A stretch of DNA of 12,478 nt from positions 1 through 12,478 of the forward strand of contig CAMOIK010000050.1 in the NCBI GenBank assembly GCA_946615875.1, written 5' to 3'. The notes beneath the pieces are model-generated. The model did no database searches and had not been told where the DNA came from. It was given only the letters and a program-made list of their open reading frames with translations. A program made the translations under genes and the position numbers. Source of the stretch: an uncultured Verrucomicrobiota bacterium. GTDB lineage: Bacteria > Verrucomicrobiota > Kiritimatiellia > RFP12 > UBA1067. Shown here piece after piece: positions 6,385-12,478 of this stretch (positions within the stretch are counted from its first letter, which is position 1; the number at the start of each line of letters is the position of its first letter).

Positions 6385-7622
6385 AGATCATCCATACGTC
6401 AGACTGGCACCTCGGCGCCAAACTGCACGAGCGCGACATGGGCGACGACCATCGCCGCTTTCTCGACTTCCTGCGCGCGCTGGCGGCCGACGAGCGCCCC
6501 GACGCGCTGATCGTGGCCGGCGACATCTTCGACACGCGCCAGCCCCCGCCCTCCGCCCAGCGCCTCTACTACGATTTCCTGGCGGACGTCGCCCGCGAAG
6601 GGGTGTGCCCGGCGGTGGTGGCGATCGCCGGCAACCACGACAGCGCCCAGCTCCTTTCCGCCGCCGACCGCGCGCTAGGGCGGCTCGGCGTCCACGTCGT
6701 GGCGCGGGCCGACGCGCCCGCGCCGTCGCAGGTGGTGGCGCTGCGCGGCGGCGACGGGGCCTGCTCGCTCGCAATAGCCGCCGTGCCGTTCGCGAACGAC
6801 GCGACGCTCGCGAACCTCGCGCGCGCATTCGGCGCGGAGGAATGCGGCGACATGCCGCTCCAGCGCCGCATCTCCTCCGGCTTCCGCCTGCACTGCCGGG
6901 CGGTGCTGGACGCGGCGAAGGCGGCGGCGCGCGGCGTGCCCGTGGTGGCCGTCGCCCACTGCACTCTGGCCGGCGCGCGCCTGAGCGACGCCAGGAGCGA
7001 GCGCGGCCGCCAGACGGGCGGGCTGGACGCGCGCGACGCCGCCGCCTTCGCCGGCGCCGACTACGTGGCGCTCGGCCACCTGCACGTGCCGCAGTGCGTG
7101 GGCGGCGACGGATGCGTCCGCTACAGCGGTTCGCCGCTCGCCATGAGTTTCGCGGAAGCCGGTCAGCGCAAGTCCGTCTGCATAGTGGAGGCCGGGGCGC
7201 GGTCCGGCGGCGCGGTGGCGGTGCGCGAGGTGGCGGTGCCGGAGTTCACGCCGCTGCGCGTCGTGGCCGGTTCGCAGCGCGGCATACTGGATGAACTTGC
7301 CGCGCTGGCGAGCTCCGCCGCCTCGCCGGTGCTCGTCGCCTTGAAGGTGACGGAGGGGGAGGGGGAGATGTCCGCGTTCGCCGCCGCCGCGCGCGCCGTC
7401 GCGCAGGGCGGCAAGGTGGAGATACTGCCCATCGAGGACGCGAGGGAGCGAGAGACCGGCGGCGCCGACGCGATGAGGCAGGCCGCCACGCTCGACGAAC
7501 TCTCGCCGCTGGACGTGGCGATGCTCCGCCTGGAGGAGGAGCGTCTCGCGCCAGAAGAGGCGGCGGCGTATCGCGCAATGCTGGAGGAGGTCGTGGGCGA
7601 GGTGCGCCTGCAGACGTCTTGA
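6381..7622 (+). CDS. sbcD: Nuclease SbcCD subunit D (Mre11-type)
   Basis: Mn2+-dependent nuclease subunit that, with SbcC, cuts DNA hairpins and protein-blocked or broken ends. ATG 6381 overlaps the apbE-like stop by 4 nt (ATGA), so translation is coupled. Of 413 residues, the first 240 or so carry all the calcineurin-like phosphoesterase motifs: D8 and H10 (TSDWHLG), D48 (AGDIFD, 46-51), N85-H86-D87 (AGNHDS), H193 (AHCTL), and H233/H235 (GHLH). The region after about 250 is the capping and SbcC-binding part, less conserved, with an acidic C-terminus. The length matches E. coli SbcD (400). It is followed after 4 nt by sbcC, the standard arrangement. Identification is very sure. Confidence 0.96.
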   Translation: MKIIHTSDWHLGAKLHERDMGDDHRRFLDFLRALAADERPDALIVAGDIFDTRQPPPSAQRLYYDFLADVAREGVCPAVVAIAGNHDSAQLLSAADRALGRLGVHVVARADAPAPSQVVALRGGDGACSLAIAAVPFANDATLANLARAFGAEECGDMPLQRRISSGFRLHCRAVLDAAKAAARGVPVVAVAHCTLAGARLSDARSERGRQTGGLDARDAAAFAGADYVALGHLHVPQCVGGDGCVRYSGSPLAMSFAEAGQRKSVCIVEAGARSGGAVAVREVAVPEFTPLRVVAGSQRGILDELAALASSAASPVLVALKVTEGEGEMSAFAAAARAVAQGGKVEILPIEDARERETGGADAMRQAATLDELSPLDVAMLRLEEERLAPEEAAAYRAMLEEVVGEVRLQTS

Positions 7623-7626
7623 CGCC

Positions 7627-10305
7627 ATGAAGATACTCAGGGTAGCATTCGAGAACATAAATTCGCTGGCCGGGCGCTGGAGCATCGACTTCACGGCGCC
7701 GGAATACCAGGACGGCCTTTTCCTGATAGCGGGCGATACGGGTGCCGGCAAGACGTCCGTGCTGGACGCGATCACGCTCGCCCTCTACGGCCGCACGGTG
7801 CGCGAGCAGGTCTCCGGCGCCGCCAACGAGGTGATGACGCGCGGAACGGGGTTCGCCTGCGCCGAGGTGGAGTTCTCGTGCCAGCACGGCAGGTTCGCGG
7901 CGTCGTGGGAACAGAGGAGGGCGCGCGGGCGCTCTTCGGGCGCGCTCCAGAACGTCCGCGTGATGCTGCGCGACTGCCGCCGCGGCGATTACGTCGCGGA
8001 GGGCGCGAAGGCGGACGTGCTCGGCAGGATCAGGGAGCTGGTCGGCCTTTCCTTCGAGCAGTTCCAGCGCACGGTGATGCTGGCGCAGGGGAAGTTCGAC
8101 CAGTTCCTCGCCGCGGGCGAGAACGACCGCGCCGAGATACTCCAGCAGGCGGCGGGGACGGAGATTTACGAACGCATCGGGCGACGCATCGCGGAGCGCC
8201 GCCGCGCCGCCGACGCCGACGCCGCGGCCATGCTCGCGCGCGTCGGCGAAATCCGCGTGCTGGACGCGGAGGCGCTCGCCGCGAAAAACGCGGAGCGCGC
8301 CGCCGCCGCCGCCAAGGCGAAAGAGCTCGCGAAGAGTCTGGACGATGCGCAGAAGGCGCTCGCGGAAATCAAGAAGGCCGTGGACGCCCGCGCCGCCGCG
8401 GAGTCCGCGATGCGTCTGCGCGAACGCGAGCTGGCCGCCGCCGCCGAGCGCGCGGACAAGTCCGCCGCCGCCGTGGACGCCGCCGCGTCGGCGCATCGCG
8501 CCGTTTCCGCCGACTGCGCCGCGAAGATGCCGCAGATCCGCCGCGCCGTGGAGCTGAAGGGCAGGATGGCGCTCGCGCAGAAGGATGCCGCCGACAGGGG
8601 AAGGGCGCTCGCCGCGCTCCGCGCCTCCGCGCGGGACGAGGCGGCGGCGCAGGCCGCCGAGGAGGAGAAGCTGGCGCGCGGGCGCGCCGTCGCGGAGGTC
8701 GTCCGCGCCGCGCTGGAAGACTGCGTCTTCGCCGCGAACGCCGACGCCCGCCTGGCGAGCGACGCCACCGTGCGGCTCGCTGCGGAGTTCGTGGGGCTGC
8801 ATTCGCGCGTCCGCGGCGCCGAGGAGGAGGGAAGGGCGTTGCGCGACGCTTCGGCGAAGGCGGCGGCGGAGTGCGCCGCCGCAGAGGACGCATACGCGCA
8901 GAAGCGGCCGCTGCTCGACGACTGCCTGGATAATGCCCAGAGGGCGCTCGATGCTTCCCTGGCCTACGCCAGCCTGGAGGATTGGCGCAGTCGCCTGGAG
9001 GATGGCGCGCCTTGCCCGCTCTGCGGTTCGCCCAGCCATCCCTTCGCCGTCCACGCCGTCCCGCGCAAGTCCGACTGCGAGGCGGCGTTGGCAAAGGCAA
9101 AGGCCGCGCTCGCCGCGCTCGACAGGGAGCGCGACGCCGCCCGCCGCCGCCGCGACGCGGCTCTCGCCGCCGCAGACGCCCACGCGAAGGCGAGCGAGGA
9201 CGCCCGCAGACGGCACGACGACGCCTTGCGCCGTCTCGGCGAGGCGCGGAGCGCGCTCGCCGCCGCCGCCGCCGCCGGCGAAGCCGCAATCGCCGCAGGG
9301 CTTCGCCGCATCGGGCGAATCTCCGCCGATGTCGCCGCCGCGCAGGAGGCGCAGACGCGTTCGCTCGCCGAGGCGGACGCGATGCGAAAGGATTTCGATG
9401 CGCTGGGGGTGGGCGCGGATCCCGAAAAGACGCAGAAGGGGTTGCAGTCCGCGCTGGACGCCGCCGCCGCCCGCCTGGCGCAGACGCGCGCCGCCGCCGC
9501 CGCCGCCAAGGCCGCTCTCGCCGCCGCGAAGAAGGAACGCGAGCGCGCGGCGAAGGAACGCGCCGCCGGCGAAGAGGCCGAGCGCAAGGCCCTGGCTGCC
9601 GTCGCAGACCCGGCCGCGCTCCCGGCCGTCATCGCCGCGCGCAAGGCCGAGAAGGCTTCGCTGGACGCGCTGACGGGCGCCATCGACGCGGAAATCAGGC
9701 ATGACGCCGCCGCGCGCGAGCGGCTCGCCGAATGCCAGGCGAGCCTCTCTGCGGCACGAGACGCGGCCAGGCGGTGGGGCAATCTGGACAAGTGGCTGGG
9801 CGGCGCCAAGGGCGAGCAGTTCAAGCGATTCGCCCACGGCATCACCCTCCGCAGACTCCTCGCTTTCGCCAACCCGCACCTCGACAGGATGACGGCGGGG
9901 CGCTACCGCATGATATGGGGCGCCGACGGCGCGCCCGCCTCCGCCAGGCTTCTGCCGTCGCTCGTGGACGCAGAACAGGGCGGGGTCGTCCGCCCGGTCT
10001 CCAACCTCTCCGGCGGCGAACGCTTCCAGGTCTCGCTGGCGCTGGCGCTCGGCCTTTCCGAAATGTCCTCCGACAGACTGGATATCGACAGCCTCTTCCT
10101 CGACGAGGGCTTCGGCACGCTCGACGATGCCACCCTCGAGGCCGCCATCGACACGCTCTGCGCCGTCCAGCAGGACGGCAAGCTCATCGGCGTCATATCC
10201 CACGTGGCCGGCGTGGCCGACCGACTGCCCGCGCAGATACGCGTCGTCAAGACGGGCGGGGGCCGCAGCGTCCTGTCGGGGCCGGGCGTGGCTCACGGCG
10301 CTTAA
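7627..10305 (+). CDS. sbcC: Nuclease SbcCD subunit C (Rad50-type ATPase)
   Basis: SMC-like ATPase that clamps DNA for SbcD. ATG 7627 follows the sbcD stop by 4 nt. The product has 892 residues, against about 1050 in E. coli. The N-terminal half-head has Walker A GDTGAGKTS (36-44) and a Q-loop region near QGKFDQFL. Two long, extremely alanine-rich coiled-coil arms (about 190-440 and 490-700) flank a zinc hook C-P-L-C at 463-466, close to the middle as expected. The C-terminal half-head has the ABC signature LSGGE (794-798) and Walker B with catalytic pair D826-E827 (LFLDEGFGTLD). The coiled coils are encoded by many GCC/GCG codons including perfect (GCC)6 runs, which produces long meaningless open frames on both strands. 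The stop TAA 10303-10305 is followed by TTAAGGAG. Identification is very sure. Confidence 0.96.
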   Translation: MKILRVAFENINSLAGRWSIDFTAPEYQDGLFLIAGDTGAGKTSVLDAITLALYGRTVREQVSGAANEVMTRGTGFACAEVEFSCQHGRFAASWEQRRARGRSSGALQNVRVMLRDCRRGDYVAEGAKADVLGRIRELVGLSFEQFQRTVMLAQGKFDQFLAAGENDRAEILQQAAGTEIYERIGRRIAERRRAADADAAAMLARVGEIRVLDAEALAAKNAERAAAAAKAKELAKSLDDAQKALAEIKKAVDARAAAESAMRLRERELAAAAERADKSAAAVDAAASAHRAVSADCAAKMPQIRRAVELKGRMALAQKDAADRGRALAALRASARDEAAAQAAEEEKLARGRAVAEVVRAALEDCVFAANADARLASDATVRLAAEFVGLHSRVRGAEEEGRALRDASAKAAAECAAAEDAYAQKRPLLDDCLDNAQRALDASLAYASLEDWRSRLEDGAPCPLCGSPSHPFAVHAVPRKSDCEAALAKAKAALAALDRERDAARRRRDAALAAADAHAKASEDARRRHDDALRRLGEARSALAAAAAAGEAAIAAGLRRIGRISADVAAAQEAQTRSLAEADAMRKDFDALGVGADPEKTQKGLQSALDAAAARLAQTRAAAAAAKAALAAAKKERERAAKERAAGEEAERKALAAVADPAALPAVIAARKAEKASLDALTGAIDAEIRHDAAARERLAECQASLSAARDAARRWGNLDKWLGGAKGEQFKRFAHGITLRRLLAFANPHLDRMTAGRYRMIWGADGAPASARLLPSLVDAEQGGVVRPVSNLSGGERFQVSLALALGLSEMSSDRLDIDSLFLDEGFGTLDDATLEAAIDTLCAVQQDGKLIGVISHVAGVADRLPAQIRVVKTGGGRSVLSGPGVAHGA
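9259..9276 (+). repeat. (GCC)6 trinucleotide repeat inside sbcC
   Basis: Six perfect GCC units encode six alanines in the second coiled-coil arm. Changes in unit number would keep the frame and only alter coiled-coil length. Confidence 0.8.
9490..9507 (+). repeat. Second (GCC)6 trinucleotide repeat inside sbcC
   Basis: Another six GCC units, encoding six alanines after QTR and before KAALAAAKK, in the same coiled-coil arm as the repeat at 9259. Confidence 0.8.
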
Positions 10306-10419
10306 TTAAGGAGTATATAGGCTGGACGACGGCCTTGATCCTGCTTTGCCACATATCGCCTCCTTTTTGCCCGCTTTTGGACACCCCCGATCCTCGCCTT
10401 TCCTCCCCCTAATGGGTAG

Positions 10420-10449
10420 TGGACGCCCGTGCGGGTTTTATGCTATAAT
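10420..10449 (+). promoter_or_regulatory. Extended -10 promoter of the sugar isomerase-family gene
   Basis: TATAAT at 10444-10449 is preceded by TGC (10441-10443). TGGACG at 10420-10425 is a fair -35 with an 18-bp spacer. The spacer holds CCCG-TG-CGGG (10426-10435) followed by TTTT, which could be an operator or a weak end signal for sbcC transcripts. Transcription should start near 10456, leaving a leader of about 21 nt that includes AAGGAG (10463-10468). The rest of the 172-bp gap after sbcC shows nothing clear. Confidence 0.75.
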
Positions 10450-10477
10450 GTGCCCGAAACCGAAGGAGAAATACAGA

Positions 10478-11965
10478 ATGACAAACCAGCCCGAAATCAA
10501 GCTCGCCGTCGTCGGAGTCAGCCGCGACTGCTTTCCCGCATCGCTCACGAAAAAGCGCGTCGCCGCGCTCATGGACGCCTTGAAGGCCGCGAACGTGCCT
10601 GGCGTGGTGGACTGCCCGGTGACGATAGAGAACGAGGAAGACGCGCTCGCGGCGCTCGAATGGGCGCGCAAGGAGGGCGTGAACGCCTGCTGCATGTTCC
10701 TCGGCAACTTCGGCCCCGAAGGCCCCACGACGTATTTCGTGCAGGAGTTCGGCGGCCCGGCGATGGTGCTGGCCGCGCGCGAAGAGAACAAGGCCGTGCT
10801 GGCCTCCGACAGGGGCGACGCGCTCTGCGGCGTCCTCAACTTCTCCTACAACGTGGGTCTGCGCCGCCTGTCGGTGTACATCCCCGAATACCCCAACGTG
10901 TCGCCGGAGGAGGGCGTGGCGGAGATACGCGACTTCATCGCCGTCGCCCGCGTCGTGCTGGGCGTCAGGAACCTCAAGGTCTTCGCGTTCGGCCCGCGCC
11001 CCTACGACTTCCTCGCCTGCAACGCGCCGATACAGCCGCTCTTCGACCTCGGCGTCAATGTCCAGGAGAACTCGGAGCTGGACCTCTTCGAGCACTACCA
11101 CAAGATGGCGGAGCGCAAGGCGGAGATCGCCGCCATCGTCGAAGACATGAAGGCGGAGCTCGGCCAGGGCTGCCCCTATCCAGACCTCCTGCCGCAGCTC
11201 GCGCAGTTCGAGCTGGCGCTCGTCGATTGGTACGAGAACAGGCGCGGCGCGGCCAAATACGCCGTCTTCGCCGACAAGTGCTGGCCCGCCTTCCAGACCT
11301 CGTTCCGCTTCGTCCCGTGCTACGTCAACAGCCGTCTGACGGGGCGCGGCATCCCCGTCGCCTGCGAAGTCGATATGTATGGCGCCGTCTCCGAATACAT
11401 GCTGGAGTGCGCCACAGGCCTGCCCGCCACCCTCCTCGACATCAACAACTCCGTGCCTGACGACATCCTCCCGGCGGGGCTCGACTTCGCCGGCGCGCAA
11501 AGGCGCGACCTCTACATGGGCTTCCACTGCGGCAACACCTGCTCAAGGTGCCTCAAAAACTGCGGCATGAAGTATCAGCTCATAATGAACCGCGGCCTGG
11601 AGGGCGGCGGCAAGCCGGTCATATCCAGAGGCACGATGGAGGGCCAGATAATGCCGGGCGACGCCACCATGTTCCGTCTGCAGTCCAACTCCGACGGCCG
11701 CCTCGTCTCCTACGTGGCGCACGGCGCGTTCCTCGACGTGGATCCGCATTCCTTCGGCTCGATCGGCGTGTGCGCCATTCCGGGTTTCGCCAGGTTCTAC
11801 CGCCACGTGCTCGTGCAGAAGCGCTTCCCCCACCATGGCGCCTTCGGCTTCGCCAAGGCCGGCAAAGTGCTGTTCGAGGCGCTGCGCCTCCTCGGCGTGG
11901 ACGACATCAACACGCCTCTGCCCGCCGACAGGCTCTATCCGGGCGAGAACCCCTTCGCCGTGTGA
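10478..11965 (+). CDS. L-fucose/L-arabinose isomerase family protein
   Basis: Predicted cytoplasmic metal-dependent aldose-ketose isomerase, probably acting on a deoxy- or pentose sugar. ATG 10478 has AAGGAG at 10463-10468 with 9 nt spacing; the frame extends upstream, but the promoter rules those starts out. The 495-residue product is closer in length to L-arabinose isomerase (about 500) than to E. coli FucI (591). Candidate metal ligands lie in the usual order: E297 (ACEVDMYGAVSE), D321 (LLDINNS) and H350 (GFHCGNT). The N-terminal part has two Rossmann-like domains, with KLAVVGVSRDCFP at 8-20 and KVFAFGPRPYDF around 170. A cluster C351-x3-C355-x2-C358-x3-C362 follows the active-site histidine. 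It stands alone with its own promoter. With GH43 enzymes nearby it may process released arabinose or fucose, which is inference. Superfamily call is firm; substrate is open. Confidence 0.87.
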   Translation: MTNQPEIKLAVVGVSRDCFPASLTKKRVAALMDALKAANVPGVVDCPVTIENEEDALAALEWARKEGVNACCMFLGNFGPEGPTTYFVQEFGGPAMVLAAREENKAVLASDRGDALCGVLNFSYNVGLRRLSVYIPEYPNVSPEEGVAEIRDFIAVARVVLGVRNLKVFAFGPRPYDFLACNAPIQPLFDLGVNVQENSELDLFEHYHKMAERKAEIAAIVEDMKAELGQGCPYPDLLPQLAQFELALVDWYENRRGAAKYAVFADKCWPAFQTSFRFVPCYVNSRLTGRGIPVACEVDMYGAVSEYMLECATGLPATLLDINNSVPDDILPAGLDFAGAQRRDLYMGFHCGNTCSRCLKNCGMKYQLIMNRGLEGGGKPVISRGTMEGQIMPGDATMFRLQSNSDGRLVSYVAHGAFLDVDPHSFGSIGVCAIPGFARFYRHVLVQKRFPHHGAFGFAKAGKVLFEALRLLGVDDINTPLPADRLYPGENPFAV

Positions 11966-11970
11966 CCGAC

Positions 11971-11991
11971 GCGCCGCGCACTTCGCGGCGC
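11971..11991 (+). terminator. Hairpin directly after the isomerase-family gene
   Basis: GCGCCGCG (11971-11978) and CGCGGCGC (11984-11991) form a perfect 8-bp GC stem with a 5-nt loop (CACTT), 5 nt after the stop codon. It is followed by ATATATT rather than a T-run, so termination efficiency is uncertain. Confidence 0.55.
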
Positions 11992-12002
11992 ATATATTGA
12001 AG

Positions 12003-12039
12003 GAGAGGCACGGGGGCGGCGTCCGCCTTCGTGCCTCTC
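12003..12039. terminator. Long, nearly perfect hairpin in the gap
   Basis: GAGAGGCACG (12003-12012) pairs perfectly with CGTGCCTCTC (12030-12039). Inside, two G-T wobble pairs and GGCGG/CCGCC extend the stem to 17 pairs, closed by a 3-nt loop. It is very stable. No T-run follows on either strand, so it may be a Rho-independent terminator of unusual type or a 3'-end stabiliser of the isomerase-family mRNA. The stretch from 12040 to about 12120 shows nothing recognisable. Confidence 0.6.
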
Positions 12040-12133
12040 GCTTCGCCGCCAGACCTCGCGCCGTCACCGGCGCCTCGTGCAGCCGTGAGCCGATTACACA
12101 ATATCCGTCATACGAATATGCAAGTCTTTGTAG

Positions 12134-12163
12134 TTGATTTTCTCCTGTCGCGTATGGTAAAAT
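12134..12163 (+). promoter_or_regulatory. Extended -10 promoter of the poly-G surface-protein gene
   Basis: TAAAAT at 12158-12163 is preceded by TGG (12155-12157), and TTGATT at 12134-12139 is a good -35 with an 18-bp spacer, in the only AT-rich patch of the gap. The 12 bases TATGGTAAAATA (12153-12164) are identical to those around the lyase -10. The leader would be about 75 nt, with a direct repeat GATAAGA (12174-12180, 12183-12189), a short hairpin CTCGG/CCGAG (12197-12211) and AAAGGAG (12232-12238). Confidence 0.72.
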
Positions 12164-12245
12164 AACAAGCGTCGATAAGATGGATAAGATTTGGCGCTCG
12201 GCCAGGCCGAGACCTCAATTCACCAGAAACGAAAGGAGCTATACG

Positions 12246-12478
12246 ATGAAAGCGATGCCGAAACTGCACAAAATCCAGGGGGGGGGGGCGATTTGCGCGA
12301 TTAGCGCATCCGTGCTCCTTGCTTCGCCGTCTGCGTTGGCGGGTCTGAAGTATTGGACCACGGGCGGATACGACGCCGATTCTTACGTCCAGGACGGCCT
12401 GGTCCTCAACTACGACGGCATCTGCAACGTCGGCCTCGACCAGCCGCACTCCACTACCACGACCACATGGGTGAACCT
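12246..12478 (+). CDS. Secreted surface-type protein, N-terminal fragment (3' end outside window)
   Basis: Function not firmly recognised. ATG 12246 has AAAGGAG at 12232-12238, 7 nt upstream, and a promoter at 12134-12163. The frame stays open to the window end (77 codons plus 2 nt). Residues 1-32 form a signal peptide: basic start MKAMPKLHK, a hydrophobic core AICAISASVLLASPS, and a cleavage site after ALA, so the mature protein begins GLKYWTTGGYDADSYV. This is followed by QDGLVLNYDGICNVG and a threonine-rich TTTTTW. The pattern (an exported protein opening with YVQDGL-x-x-x-YDG) resembles LamG/concanavalin-like or autotransporter-type large secreted proteins of gut Kiritimatiellota/Verrucomicrobiota, from memory only. 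The oddity is an 11-G run inside the signal peptide (I-Q-GGG-A). It sets the frame, and a one-base change truncates the protein, so it could be phase-variable. Confidence 0.8.
   Translation, partial: MKAMPKLHKIQGGGAICAISASVLLASPSALAGLKYWTTGGYDADSYVQDGLVLNYDGICNVGLDQPHSTTTTTWVN
12278..12288 (+). repeat. Poly-G (11 G) tract in the signal-peptide coding region
   Basis: Eleven consecutive G residues span codons 11-15 of the surface-protein gene. With 11 G the frame is open. Losing one G leads to TGA at 12346-12348, and gaining one leads to TAG at 12302-12304. No other G or C run of this length was noticed in the window. Slipped-strand mispairing at such tracts is an established phase-variation mechanism. 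Confidence 0.85.

Noticed and set aside
7246..10296. Very long open frame (about 1016 codons) on the minus strand opposite sbcC
   Set aside because: It is the antisense shadow of an alanine-rich, GC-rich gene. The translation is low-complexity arginine/glycine/alanine, without any domain, and sbcC on the plus strand has all Rad50 motifs.
12060..12150. Possible small RNA or tRNA in the gap before the last gene
   Set aside because: No cloverleaf, CCA end or T-loop sequence could be found; the AT-rich part is explained by the promoter.
12278..12288. The 11-G run as a sequencing or assembly error
   Set aside because: Not fully excluded, but with 11 G the signal peptide and mature start are in perfect frame from a good Shine-Dalgarno site, which is what a correct length would give. 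It is kept as a finding with a read-level check.
1..12478. CRISPR array, insertion sequence, prophage or defence island
   Set aside because: No regularly spaced repeats, transposase, integrase, phage structural or restriction genes were seen in either strand.

Overview
This 12.5 kb window comes from a GC-rich (roughly two-thirds G+C) bacterial chromosome. No taxonomic marker such as rRNA is present. Three things point, by inference only, to the PVC superphylum, most likely a polysaccharide-degrading Kiritimatiellota/Verrucomicrobiota lineage: secreted carbohydrate-active enzymes, a fucose/arabinose-isomerase-family gene, and a truncated surface protein whose mature start (GLKYWTTGGYDADSYVQDGLVLNYDG, split in the text below) resembles large secreted proteins I associate with that group.

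Layout. (1) 1-1923, plus strand, housekeeping: the 3' end of adk (zinc-type adenylate kinase), map (type I methionine aminopeptidase, overlapping adk by 4 nt), then nadK (NAD kinase) after a weak hairpin and T-run. (2) 1995-4881, a convergent pair of exported CAZymes: a GH43-family glycosidase on plus and an alginate-lyase-superfamily polysaccharide lyase with a C-terminal CBM6-like module on minus. They meet at a hairpin whose loop holds the lyase stop codon. (3) 5031-10305, plus strand, a tightly packed four-gene run: a small ketoacyl-synthase-like (chain-length-factor type) protein, an ApbE-like flavin transferase, sbcD and sbcC. (4) 10478-11965, plus strand: an L-fucose/L-arabinose-isomerase-family protein with its own promoter, followed by two hairpins. 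(5) 12246-12478, plus strand: the start of a secreted protein, open at the window end, with an 11-G homopolymer inside its signal peptide.

The most notable signal is regulatory. Five transcription starts can be read directly, and all five have an extended -10 (TGN then TATAAT or TAAAAT); where a -35 can be proposed it sits 18 bp upstream. For the two CAZyme genes the -10 box ends exactly 7 nt before the ATG with no Shine-Dalgarno sequence, so both transcripts are predicted to be leaderless. The other three have short or medium leaders with good Shine-Dalgarno sites. The poly-G tract in the final gene is a strong candidate phase-variation switch, because gain or loss of one G leads quickly to a stop codon.

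Functionally, the GH43 enzyme, the lyase and the sugar isomerase fit a glycan-degradation theme, while adk/map/nadK and sbcDC are core functions. I saw no CRISPR array, tRNA, rRNA, insertion sequence or attachment site. No gene-free stretch exceeds 300 bases; the longest is 11966-12245, described under its hairpins and promoter.
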